A stretch of 64,000 nt of DNA from positions 310,001 through 374,000 of the forward strand of contig JAJZFV010000002.1 of assembly GCA_021805205.1 (NCBI GenBank), read 5' to 3'. Positions within the stretch are counted from its first letter, which is position 1. The number at the start of each line of letters is the position of its first letter. Of the stretch, positions 24,888 to 33,487 are shown piece by piece. Source of the stretch: Actinomycetes bacterium (lineage in GTDB: Bacteria > Actinomycetota > Acidimicrobiia > Acidimicrobiales > Acidimicrobiaceae). Below the pieces are notes generated by a model that saw only the letters and a list, made by a program, of their open reading frames with translations, was not told the DNA's origin and did not search any database. The position numbers were made by a program, and so were the translations under genes.

Positions 24888-25847
24888 TCAGTGTTGGTTT
24901 TCGAGCCATCTTTCAACGTCGATAGCTGCCATACATCCTGAACCAGCGGCTGTGATCGCTTGGCGATAGGTGTGGTCTTGCACGTCGCCACAGGCGAATA
25001 CGCCGTCTACCGAGGTGTAGGTCCCGTTTGACGTGATGATATAACCATTCTCGTCCATCTCAATCTGAGATTGGAAGATGTCAGTATTTGGTACGTGGCC
25101 GATTGCTACAAATAGTCCAGATACATCAAGTTGTCGTGTAGTTGAATCTAGGGTATTAGTGAGTTCGATCGATGTAAGGGCGGATTCGCCGTTCAATTTG
25201 GAGACGACGCTATTCCATACAATAGTGATTTTTTCATTCTTGATGGCACGTTCAGCCATGATCTTCGAGGCACGAAGTTCTCCACGCCTGACGATTAGAT
25301 ATACCCGTGATGCAAACTTAGTTAGGAAGATCGCCTCTTCCATTGCTGAGTCGCCACCACCTACAACTGCGATCTCTCTTCCGCGGAAGAAGAAGCCGTC
25401 GCATGTCGCACATGTTGATACTCCGTGGCCAATCAGTTCAATCTCTCGATCTAGGCCTAACATCAATGAGCGGGCTCCGGTTGAGATGATTACCGAATCG
25501 GCTATGTACGCGGGTTCAGTTTCATCTGTTTGGTCCGAGGTCCAAAGTTTGAAGGGGCGTTGTGAGAAGTCGGCTCTAGATACCTTTGCAGAGTGTATCT
25601 TTGCGCCAAAGCGCTCTGCTTGGGCCTTGAAGTTTCCCATGAGCTCTGGTCCTTCAATGCCGTTTATGAAACCGGGAAAGTTCTCAATCTCAGTGGTGAG
25701 CATAAGTTGTCCGCCTGGTTGATCTGATGTCGACGAGATCTCACCTTCTATGACGACTGGCTCTAGATTTGCTCGTGCGGTATAGATCGCAGCCGTTAAT
25801 CCAGCGGGTCCCGAACCGACAATTGCAACTTTTACTCTCTCTGTCAT
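24888..25847 (-). CDS. trxB: Thioredoxin reductase (NADPH)
   Basis: An FAD- and NADPH-dependent enzyme that reduces thioredoxin. The 319-residue protein begins with the FAD-binding GSGPAGLTAAIYTARA (about 11-26). The redox centre is ATCDGFFF preceded by Cys, giving CATC (about 141-144). The NADPH-binding site is VVGGGDSAMEEA, and the second FAD segment VDGVFACGDVQDHTYRQAITAAGSGCMAA closes the fold. ATG 25847 overlaps the stop of the preceding small membrane-protein gene by one base, indicating coupled translation. Confidence 0.97.
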   Translation of the reverse strand: MTERVKVAIVGSGPAGLTAAIYTARANLEPVVIEGEISSTSDQPGGQLMLTTEIENFPGFINGIEGPELMGNFKAQAERFGAKIHSAKVSRADFSQRPFKLWTSDQTDETEPAYIADSVIISTGARSLMLGLDREIELIGHGVSTCATCDGFFFRGREIAVVGGGDSAMEEAIFLTKFASRVYLIVRRGELRASKIMAERAIKNEKITIVWNSVVSKLNGESALTSIELTNTLDSTTRQLDVSGLFVAIGHVPNTDIFQSQIEMDENGYIITSNGTYTSVDGVFACGDVQDHTYRQAITAAGSGCMAAIDVERWLENQH

Positions 25848-26161
25848 TAATCTTCCTTTTTAATTCTTTTTGTCCAAAGGATTAAACCTGCGACAAGGAA
25901 AATAGTTCCCAAAATGGCATAGGTTATCCATTGATGGGCGGCAAAGAGGTAAGAGTCAAGGACTCTTATAACTCCAATTAGGCCGAGGATAGCCACGGCG
26001 ATGGTTAGGAGTAGCCCCATTAACCCAAGGGTTACAATTCGAACTAGGCGATAGAGGGGCGATATCCCCTTCTCTTGGATGTTATCAGTAACTTCAACTA
26101 CGATTTGGGCGGCTCGTTCGGGCCAGTTGCTTGTTGAAGTTATAGATTTATCGTCGGCCAT
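25847..26161 (-). CDS. Small two-helix membrane protein, unknown function
   Basis: A 104-residue protein that I do not recognise by name. Residues 1-40 are polar and may form an amphipathic helix (ERAAQIVVEVTDNIQEKG). Two hydrophobic segments follow (about 43-68, and 75-97 with WITYAILGTIFLVAGLILW), and the protein ends in a basic tail KRIKKED. The layout resembles small holin-like or phage-shock-like membrane proteins common in Actinobacteria, but no diagnostic motif is present. It overlaps trxB by one base and so is cotranscribed with the thioredoxin genes. Confidence 0.7.
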   Translation of the reverse strand: MADDKSITSTSNWPERAAQIVVEVTDNIQEKGISPLYRLVRIVTLGLMGLLLTIAVAILGLIGVIRVLDSYLFAAHQWITYAILGTIFLVAGLILWTKRIKKED

Positions 26162-26240
26162 TTGATTAAACTCCTAACGAGTGGACTTCGAGACGCAAAC
26201 TAGGTCTACGTTAGCAAAGTCATTCTAATTTTTTTATCGC

Positions 26241-27086
26241 TTATAGCGTCGTAAAGGCGATACCTATAGTGCCCTTGCCGGCGTGGCTTCCGATTACTGG
26301 GCCGATGGTGGTAACAAGAATCGTCTTCGAGGGAAAGATCTCTTGAATACGAGCAGTGAACTCTTCTGTGTCCGGTGCATTTGCTGTGATGATTGTTATC
26401 TCATCTACCTTTGCGACTCGTTCAGACAAGTGGTTGAACAGGTAGTCAAGGGCTCGCTTGCGCGTTCTCTGCTTTGCGGGAGATTCGACCACTCCATCAC
26501 GGACTTCGATAATTGGTTTTACCGAAAGAAGTGAGCCAAGGGTAGCAGCAGCTGCCCCAATACGCCCCCCCTTGCGCAGATTATCAAGGGTATCGATGGT
26601 TCCGATAATCTCGGTTTTATTCCTTAGCGAGTCGACCGCAGCCAGTAGTTCATCGAGCGGCTTTTCGCAGTTTTGAGCGGCAAAGACGGCGAGTTTTCCT
26701 TCTCCATAGGTTGCAAGCTCGCTATCGAGCACCTCGATAGATATCGATCTCTCTCCGGAAGCAAACTCTTCAGCTGCGGTCTTAGCGCTTTGATATGTGG
26801 CCGATAACTTGGATGAGAGGGTAATGACTATAATCTCAGTAAACCCCTCTGATGCAGCCTTTTGATATGCCTCTTTGAAGGCCTCTGATGAAGGGGCCGC
26901 AGTCATTGGAAGACCGCTCGAGCTGTCTGCTAACCTCCAAAAGTCTTCGGTTGAAAGTTCGAATAAGTCAACGTAGGTCTTATCGTCGATAGTGATCGAC
27001 AGTGGAACTATCCCTATGTTTAGCTCACTGATAAGCGCTGGTGGAATATCGCCCGCTGAATCAGTGATTACCTTTACCTTAGACAT
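26241..27086 (-). CDS. DegV-family fatty-acid-binding protein
   Basis: DegV (FakB) proteins bind a fatty acid and present it to the FakA kinase for phosphorylation. The 281-residue protein starts KVKVITDSAGDIPPALI, with the conserved T-D-S-x-x-D/x-P, and carries PLSITIDDKTYVD, a TAAPSSEAF segment corresponding to the T-S-x-P/Q-S loop, and the C-terminal PVIGSHAGKGTIGIAF (H-x-G-P/K-G). FakA is not in the window. The gene overlaps murJ by eight bases, so it is translated in the same operon. Confidence 0.9.
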   Translation of the reverse strand: MSKVKVITDSAGDIPPALISELNIGIVPLSITIDDKTYVDLFELSTEDFWRLADSSSGLPMTAAPSSEAFKEAYQKAASEGFTEIIVITLSSKLSATYQSAKTAAEEFASGERSISIEVLDSELATYGEGKLAVFAAQNCEKPLDELLAAVDSLRNKTEIIGTIDTLDNLRKGGRIGAAAATLGSLLSVKPIIEVRDGVVESPAKQRTRKRALDYLFNHLSERVAKVDEITIITANAPDTEEFTARIQEIFPSKTILVTTIGPVIGSHAGKGTIGIAFTTL

Positions 27087-28707
27087 GTTGACTCTTGCCC
27101 TTTAGTGTTACTGATAATCCGTAACTTCCAAGAAGTACCCCAACAAATAGGGCTCCTCCAATTAGTAGTTCTATGCCAATATAGACGATCTCGCCAACGC
27201 CCCTTGAGATAGGTACTTTGTGGGATGTAAATAGAATTCCGAGCCCCATGGCGATAGAGGCGATGCTTATCTTTGACCAAGAGAGCATTGTGGTCATGAG
27301 GCGAGGTCGGATCTTTCGCCGCGTCATAAAGATCAGTGCAACTATCGTTCCCACCATATAGGCAATCGTGACACTGAGCGAGAGGCCAAAGACGCCGTAG
27401 GACTTGACTAGCACAAGCGCTAGGCCGATATTTACGGCGTTTTCTACTAGGTAGATGAAGAAGACCTCCTTGGCTGCCCGAGCAGCTTGCAACCCCTGAA
27501 TTAGGGCCAGAAAACTGCCAAATGGCACGAGTCCGAGTCCCAGGGCTTCTAGGGAACGGGCAGTTTGGTTGATTCCAGCTTGAGTAGCCGCGCCGTGACC
27601 AAGAAGGAGGGTGACGATCGCTGGCGCTGCAGTCAGATAGAGCGCGGTAAAGGGTATCAGGGGGGCGACTGATACCCTAAGACCCCTCGAGAGGGTGGCG
27701 ACAAAGCGAGACCTCTCACCGTGGGTGTAGTACTCCGAGAGGTCGGGAATGATCGCCGCCATTACCGAGAAGGCCGCTATTCCATATGGAAGTTGGAAGA
27801 ACAAGTAGGAGTTGTTATAGGCGCTTACTGCACCAGCTTGATGACCTTCTGCCAGAGCTAATACGACATAGAGCGCAATCTGATTTGCTACAACATAGCC
27901 AAAGCTCCATCCTGATAGTCGAAATATCTCTCGTACGGCGCTGTGGCGTAGATCAAAGATGAATGAAAGGGAGATGTTGGAGTTGAGGACTGCGATTATC
28001 ACCACTAAGCATTGGATCGCCACACCCGCCGTAGTCCCAATTCCCAAGACCAAAAGTGGTACCGAACCATTTGCTAAGTCGTGCAAGCGTTGTGACTCTG
28101 TTAGGTGAGCATATGAGAAGTGAAAAAGGCCAAGGGTCAATATCGCCACCACATTATTGGCGATAGGTGCGAAGGCTGGAACTTTGAAGTGGCGCTTGGT
28201 ATTTAGAAGTGATGTCGCCAAAGAGATAACGCCGTAGAAGAAGAGTTGGGGAGCGAAGAAGCGGAGGAGGTTGGTAGCCGCCTGAATCTGTAGATCGCGG
28301 GTTGGTTGATGGTTTGATATGTAGTAACCGCGAATGATAACCGGAGCCAATAACTCAAAGACGATGCTAGCTACTACCAGGGCCAAGGTTGTGATGGTTG
28401 TTATCGCAGAGAGAGCCCTTCTCGCTTCACGCCGAGAGGTCCTCGAGGCCGACGCTACCATAACCGGGGTGATAGTCGAGGCTAAAACTCCACCAATCAA
28501 GAGATCGAAGAAGGTATTGGGAGCGTTGTTGGAGAGGTTGAAGATATCAGATATCGTCGAAATACCGAGCGACCAAGCGATAACACTCAACCTAAAGAGG
28601 CCAGTCAATCGACTTATGAGGGTACCGATCGCCATCGCGCCAACGTGGCGCGAGCGGATTGATAGCTTCGCAGTCAATGACGATATAGCCGATGATTTAG
28701 TCTGCAA
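27079..28707 (-). CDS. murJ: Lipid II flippase MurJ (MviN)
   Basis: A MOP-superfamily membrane protein that moves the cell-wall precursor lipid II across the membrane. The 542 residues contain about 14 hydrophobic segments, and the N-terminal LISRLTGLFRLSVIAWSLG plus FFDLLIGGVLASTITPVMV are family-typical. The central FQLPYGIAAFSVMAAIIPDLSEY is the strongly conserved P-Y/L-G-I-A signature. Unlike mycobacterial MviN, there is no long cytoplasmic pseudokinase tail. It starts at TTG 28707 after AAGGAAAAAA and overlaps the preceding gene by 11 bases. Position next to an Rv3909-like gene matches mycobacteria. Confidence 0.95.
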   Translation of the reverse strand: MQTKSSAISSLTAKLSIRSRHVGAMAIGTLISRLTGLFRLSVIAWSLGISTISDIFNLSNNAPNTFFDLLIGGVLASTITPVMVASASRTSRREARRALSAITTITTLALVVASIVFELLAPVIIRGYYISNHQPTRDLQIQAATNLLRFFAPQLFFYGVISLATSLLNTKRHFKVPAFAPIANNVVAILTLGLFHFSYAHLTESQRLHDLANGSVPLLVLGIGTTAGVAIQCLVVIIAVLNSNISLSFIFDLRHSAVREIFRLSGWSFGYVVANQIALYVVLALAEGHQAGAVSAYNNSYLFFQLPYGIAAFSVMAAIIPDLSEYYTHGERSRFVATLSRGLRVSVAPLIPFTALYLTAAPAIVTLLLGHGAATQAGINQTARSLEALGLGLVPFGSFLALIQGLQAARAAKEVFFIYLVENAVNIGLALVLVKSYGVFGLSLSVTIAYMVGTIVALIFMTRRKIRPRLMTTMLSWSKISIASIAMGLGILFTSHKVPISRGVGEIVYIGIELLIGGALFVGVLLGSYGLSVTLKGKSQHV

Positions 28708-30718
28708 TTTTTTCCTTAGGAAGCAAGTTGCTATTGCGCGGTCGTCCTCGCGAGAAGGTTCGGATCCACCAAAAAATCAGGAGCGATGCAAAGACAATCG
28801 TAACGACAGTACCGATATAACCATACGCCCAATAGTCGAAAGTTATATTCGATTGGCCAAGCTTGATGTAGCCATCGGGGGTACTTACTGCGATAGTAAC
28901 TCTAAAGATTCCTGAGGCGTTTACATTCATCGTAAATGAAACGGTGTCATTTGAAGATGAAAGCTTGACGATCCGGGAGTTTCCACCTTGGACTTGGACC
29001 CGGTCACTTATCAAGGTGACCTTGACCCTCAAGTTAGAACTTGCTCCCTTGGCGCTTATCGAAATTGGTACTGTCGAGCGTCTTGCGGATATCGTCACTG
29101 ACTTACTCGAAGGGATAGCGATACCACTAAAGGCTTTGTTCAAAATCTCGCTGTTTCTATTGAGATAGGTCGATATCGAGTTTTGATTCGATGGTGAGGT
29201 GGCGGTCAAGACGTTGGTCAATAGTTCATTGAGCACTTTGGTATTGACATTCGCACTGGCTGCCGATCGAATCTTTCTCATCGCCACCTGAATTTGGCCA
29301 ATCTGACTGATCGATCGAGGAGGTATTCGCGAGAAGGTACCGACGGTTTCGGGCGCGATCGAAGTAGCCAAAGCAGTGGCATTTGCCAAACTCTCAGTTT
29401 TCAAAAGATGGTTGGAGGCGATCCCCCCAAGAAAGTCGATTAGTGACGATACCTCAGAAGGTCCTTTTATGGCTAAGTTCGCAACTACGACCCGTTGGCT
29501 AGGGTCATTCGGCTGATCCTCGTAGATCGCAGTTAGGTCGCTAGTTAAAGTACTTGCGTTGTAGTAGGGATTGGAGGTCTTGTTAAAGTCGTTCCCGAGT
29601 TGCTTGTCCATTAAAAATGCCGCTATTGAGCCTCCTCCCTTTGTTTGGAGATCGATGGGGGAGGTAATGGTGTACTTCAGGTCGGGAGTGTTGATGTATT
29701 TACCGGGAACTATAACGTCTGAGATCCCGAAGGCACTTATCTGGTTCAATGACCGCTGGTCGAGCTGGTAGTTGGTTATTAAGTACTTGCTCGGAAGGAT
29801 ATTGGTAGCCGCGGTCGCCGCCTTTACCAGCTGAAGGTTAGTGGTTATCAGGCTATCGATCGATGAATTAGCCAACGCCGCTAAGTCTTGGGGAACCTGT
29901 TCATCTACGTGGACCTCGTGATTTTGGTTGTTGTTCCATGTCATTAGATCCTTGAATGCATTGCGTGTCAGAGGTGACTTCGAGGCACTAAGTGTTTGAA
30001 GTTGGGCACCACTTAAAGTTACGGTGGCCGCGATTTGAGGAAGGGATACTAATTCGTTGACCACCCCTGGGAATGAACCACCAAGACTTTTGCTGCTCAA
30101 CTGGGTTAGGTCGATATTGATGGCCGCGGCAAGGGGTAAAGGCGGTGCTGAAGTGGAAGAGGTTACCGATATCGGAATTCGAATCGTGGTAGTTACTTGG
30201 CCATCAGTGACGATGTTGAAGTGCAAAGGGTATACCCCGTCACAAGGAGCACTAGCGCACTGGGGAAGGGTAATTGCGACTCCACTTTGAGTGATCGTTG
30301 TGGTTTGACTCTGTGAAAGCAGCGTCAGTGGTACGGTGACTTTTCCCGAGCCAACTATCGGAATGGCGTTCGATATTGCAAGCGGTAAGGTTCCGTCGAG
30401 GAGGCTCGAAAAGTACTGAACCTCACTTCTACTTGTTAGGTGGGGGTAGATATACACCTCTAAATAGGAGTTTTTTGGGACGTTCTTTATCGCGAAGGTT
30501 GTGTTGTAGGTTTGGTTTAAAACAGCTGTTGTAGGTCCATTTAAAAGGGTGATTGCAGCGTCATTAGACGCTAAATCCCACCTCACCTTCGGAGGCAATT
30601 TGTCGAAGAGGCTGGTAGCGATGAGAACTAGGGAAATGGCAGTAACGAGCCGTGCAAACTTTGTTGCGGCCCTTGCAAGTACCGTAGCGGCATCTCTCAG
30701 TCTGTCATGTGGTCGCAT
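28697..30718 (-). CDS. Large exported, membrane-anchored protein (Rv3909-like, DUF6049 type)
   Basis: A 673-residue protein with an N-terminal hydrophobic segment (about 20-40) that acts as a signal or anchor. A long extracellular part rich in S, T, N and I follows, and a second hydrophobic segment near the C-terminus (about 630-652) is followed by RTFSRGRPRNSNLLPKEK. Its place between murJ and the pcnA side is that of mycobacterial Rv3909, a conserved exported protein of unknown role that probably works with MurJ. A beta-sandwich-like region (about 545-620) precedes the last helix. The gene starts at ATG 30718 and overlaps murJ. I infer family membership from architecture and synteny. Confidence 0.75.
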   Translation of the reverse strand: MRPHDRLRDAATVLARAATKFARLVTAISLVLIATSLFDKLPPKVRWDLASNDAAITLLNGPTTAVLNQTYNTTFAIKNVPKNSYLEVYIYPHLTSRSEVQYFSSLLDGTLPLAISNAIPIVGSGKVTVPLTLLSQSQTTTITQSGVAITLPQCASAPCDGVYPLHFNIVTDGQVTTTIRIPISVTSSTSAPPLPLAAAINIDLTQLSSKSLGGSFPGVVNELVSLPQIAATVTLSGAQLQTLSASKSPLTRNAFKDLMTWNNNQNHEVHVDEQVPQDLAALANSSIDSLITTNLQLVKAATAATNILPSKYLITNYQLDQRSLNQISAFGISDVIVPGKYINTPDLKYTITSPIDLQTKGGGSIAAFLMDKQLGNDFNKTSNPYYNASTLTSDLTAIYEDQPNDPSQRVVVANLAIKGPSEVSSLIDFLGGIASNHLLKTESLANATALATSIAPETVGTFSRIPPRSISQIGQIQVAMRKIRSAASANVNTKVLNELLTNVLTATSPSNQNSISTYLNRNSEILNKAFSGIAIPSSKSVTISARRSTVPISISAKGASSNLRVKVTLISDRVQVQGGNSRIVKLSSSNDTVSFTMNVNASGIFRVTIAVSTPDGYIKLGQSNITFDYWAYGYIGTVVTIVFASLLIFWWIRTFSRGRPRNSNLLPKEKIAD

Positions 30719-30905
30719 TTGATACTTACCAGAGGGATCTAAAAATCTTTAGCTATTAGAGACTAGGAAGATGAGGTGTATCTCGTTGCACCTCGGTGAA
30801 AGAGTCCACGGCGCAAATTCGGCAAAATGCTCATCGACACTGCGCTACCTCGAAATAGTTAATCCGATTCATAATCGGCGGCTAATTGTGCCTATTCTAG
30901 AGGGT

Positions 30906-31919
30906 GTGGGACTTATCTTTGGAATGCATCAAAAATTTCACGAACACGATGCCGGAACTTCGCATCCGGAGAGACCTGAACGACTAAGCGCCGTTCTTAG
31001 CGGAATCGGCGAAGCCCACCTCGGAGAGGCGGTTGAATTCTTTGCTCCCACACCTGCTCCGATCGATATCCTTTACCGAGTGCACGATAAAGCATACGTG
31101 GATGCACTTAGGCGCTTCTGCCTCATGGGAGGTGGTCGTCTTGACCCCGATACCTCGGTGTCTGAAGCATCGTGGGACGCAGCGATTTTGGCGGCTGGAA
31201 GCGGCCTTGACGCCATTGCTCGACTTGATCGCGGTGAAGCTGAATCTGCATTTTTAGCGGTACGCCCCCCGGGTCACCACGCGGTTATAGATCGAGCTAT
31301 GGGTTTTTGTCTGATCAACAATGTCGCGGTAGCAGCTAGGGCCCTCGCCGATAGGGGCGAGAGGGTGCTTATCGTAGACTTCGATGCTCACCACGGTAAT
31401 GGGACCCAAGATATCTTCTACTCCGACCCATCGGTTCTATATGCATCGTTCCATCAATACCCCCTCTACCCCGGCACCGGTAGAGCCTCTGAGGTTGGAA
31501 AGGGCGAAGGCCTGGGCAGGACAATTAACATTCCACTTCCAGCAGGAAGCACCATTGGAACCTATAGGGCAGCGATCGATCAGATAATCTCACCCGAAGT
31601 TGAGCTCTTTTCACCTACCTGGGTCTTGATATCGGCGGGTTTTGATAGCCATTACATCGATCCATTAACGGATTTGGGTTTGACTTCATTTGACTATCGC
31701 ATATTTATAGATTGGTTGTTTTCATTGGTGCCAACCGGAAAGAGAATAGTCTTCCTCGAGGGCGGATATGACCTAGATGCCCTGCGAGTAAGTACTGCTG
31801 AGACCTTGGCCGCGATGGTTGGTGAAGGCTTTGGATTCGAAAAAAGTAGTAGCGAAGAGGCAGATCTAAAGACCATAGAGGCGATTCGAACGGCAAGGGC
31901 AAGGTCTCTCGAACTCTAG
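30906..31919 (+). CDS. Histone-deacetylase-like family enzyme (AcuC/acetylpolyamine amidohydrolase type)
   Basis: A zinc-dependent deacetylase-fold protein. The chosen frame gives 337 residues. Family signatures are HDAGTSHPERPERL near the start, RPPGHHAVIDRAMGFCLINNVAVAAR (the active-site HH pair), VDFDAHHGNGTQDIFY with the zinc-binding D-x-H, and a later AGFDSHYIDPL and EGGYDLDAL with the third metal ligand. Bacterial relatives deacetylate acetylated proteins or polyamines; the substrate here is unknown. The start is uncertain: GTG 30906 fits the family start, while ATG 30924 and GTG 30888 are possible, and an open frame reaches to 30771. It is followed 11 bases later by the CCA-adding-family gene. 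Confidence 0.88.
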   Translation: MGLIFGMHQKFHEHDAGTSHPERPERLSAVLSGIGEAHLGEAVEFFAPTPAPIDILYRVHDKAYVDALRRFCLMGGGRLDPDTSVSEASWDAAILAAGSGLDAIARLDRGEAESAFLAVRPPGHHAVIDRAMGFCLINNVAVAARALADRGERVLIVDFDAHHGNGTQDIFYSDPSVLYASFHQYPLYPGTGRASEVGKGEGLGRTINIPLPAGSTIGTYRAAIDQIISPEVELFSPTWVLISAGFDSHYIDPLTDLGLTSFDYRIFIDWLFSLVPTGKRIVFLEGGYDLDALRVSTAETLAAMVGEGFGFEKSSSEEADLKTIEAIRTARARSLEL

Positions 31920-31930
31920 TTTGTAGTTCT

Positions 31931-33391
31931 ATGTTTTTAGATACCGAAGTGCAAAACCAAGTCACCGCATTGGGCCGAAGGCTTGCAAAGCTGCGAGAGG
32001 TATTTGCCCAAGGTGGCCATTCGCTTTATTTGGTTGGTGGACCAGTTCGAGATCTCCTTCTCGGAAACGACATTATCTCGGAGCGCCGAGTCGATGAAAG
32101 TGCATATGGCGATCTAGACGCCATCGACTTTGACTTTACAACTGACTGTCTGCCAGAGGTTACTAAAGAACTTCTTCTACCCATTGCTGAGGCGATATGG
32201 GATGTAGGTGCCGCCTACGGTACGGTTGCCGCCCGGATTCGTGGCTTGACGATAGAGATCACTACTCATAGGGGCGACGTCTATAGAGAGGACTCTCGAA
32301 AGCCGGTCGTGACCATGCCCACCACACTCGATGAAGATCTTGTTCGTCGTGACTTTCGAATGAACGCCATGGCTATCGACTTTATTGGGGAGCGCCCCTC
32401 CTTGGTCGATCCTTTTGGAGGAGTCCGCGACATCCAGGACCGCTTGATTGCAACGCCAAGAGATCCAGCGCAATCCTTCGAAGATGACCCACTGAGAATG
32501 TTGCGTGCGGTGCGCTTTGCGGCAAAGCTCGACTTTCGCCTTGAAGACGGGGTGGTAGAGGCAATAAGGTTGATGGTAGATCGCCTAGATATCGTATCGG
32601 CGGAGAGGATTAGGGGCGAGATCGATAAGTTGCTCTTGAGCCCAAGGCCATCAATTGGTCTTCGGCTGATGACTGAGACTGGTCTTGCTGCAAAGGTGTT
32701 GCCTGAGCTTCCGGCCCTAGCTCTAGAGCAGGACCCTATCCACCACCACAAGGATGTCTTAGAACACACCTACTCGGTTGTAGATAAGACCTACCCCGAC
32801 CTACAGCTACGCCTCGCTGCCCTCTTTCATGACGTTGGAAAGCCGCGCACTCGTAAGTTCGAAAAAGGCGGAGTCACCTTCTACAACCACGACGTCGTTG
32901 GTTCGAAGATGACCAAGAAGCGGATGCGGGAGTTGAAGTACTCTACTGAGATGATAAATTCCGTCTCTCGCTTGGTCTATCTCCACCTTCGGTTTCACAC
33001 CTATCAGGCTGGTTGGACTGATAAGGCAGTGCGGCGATACGTCTCTGATGCTGGGGAGCTACTCGATCGTTTGAATGCCCTTACCCTCGCCGATTGCACT
33101 ACGCGCAACGCTAACAAAGTGCGAGCCCTAGAAGATCGTATGGTTGAGCTAAAGGAGCGAATCGTCGAACTGCGTGAAAGAGAGGAGCTTGATTCACTTC
33201 GTCCCGAGATAGATGGCGTCAAGGTGATGGAGGTCCTTTCGATCGGACCTAGCCGACAGGTGGGTGAAGCGCTTACATTTCTGATGGATATTCGCCTAGA
33301 CGAAGGACTATTGGGCGAGCAAGAGGTCATCAATCGCCTGAAGATATGGTGGAAGGAGCGGGAGGAGGCTGGTGAATGTCCCTCACCATAG
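31931..33391 (+). CDS. CCA tRNA nucleotidyltransferase (PcnA family) with HD domain
   Basis: An enzyme of the poly(A)/CCA-adding family, 486 residues. The nucleotidyltransferase head shows LVGGPVRDLLLGN (about 36-48) and IDFDFTTDC with the catalytic D-x-D. After RRDFRMNAMAID and DPFGGVRDIQ comes the RNA-binding part with DDPLRMLRAVRFAAKLDF. An HD domain follows, with LRLAALFHDVGKPRTR (about 295-310). Actinobacterial homologues at this place (Rv3907c) are annotated pcnA and probably add CCA. In this window at least the tRNA-Ala and tRNA-Ile genes do not encode CCA, so such an activity is needed. Confidence 0.93.
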   Translation: MFLDTEVQNQVTALGRRLAKLREVFAQGGHSLYLVGGPVRDLLLGNDIISERRVDESAYGDLDAIDFDFTTDCLPEVTKELLLPIAEAIWDVGAAYGTVAARIRGLTIEITTHRGDVYREDSRKPVVTMPTTLDEDLVRRDFRMNAMAIDFIGERPSLVDPFGGVRDIQDRLIATPRDPAQSFEDDPLRMLRAVRFAAKLDFRLEDGVVEAIRLMVDRLDIVSAERIRGEIDKLLLSPRPSIGLRLMTETGLAAKVLPELPALALEQDPIHHHKDVLEHTYSVVDKTYPDLQLRLAALFHDVGKPRTRKFEKGGVTFYNHDVVGSKMTKKRMRELKYSTEMINSVSRLVYLHLRFHTYQAGWTDKAVRRYVSDAGELLDRLNALTLADCTTRNANKVRALEDRMVELKERIVELREREELDSLRPEIDGVKVMEVLSIGPSRQVGEALTFLMDIRLDEGLLGEQEVINRLKIWWKEREEAGECPSP

Positions 33392-33487
33392 CCACTAGAT
33401 GAAAGCGTTGCTATGGCAATTATTTGCTACAACTCACAGATGCATCCGGCTTAGTATTTACTACTCATATGGCAAAGGGGGCTGAAA

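Noticed and set aside
25078..25722. 214-codon plus-strand frame opposite trxB
   Set aside because: trxB is certain on the other strand; the antisense protein has no recognisable motif.
28334..28915. Long plus-strand frame opposite murJ
   Set aside because: It lies wholly antisense to a well-supported membrane protein gene and its neighbour, with no family-like sequence or ribosome-binding site.
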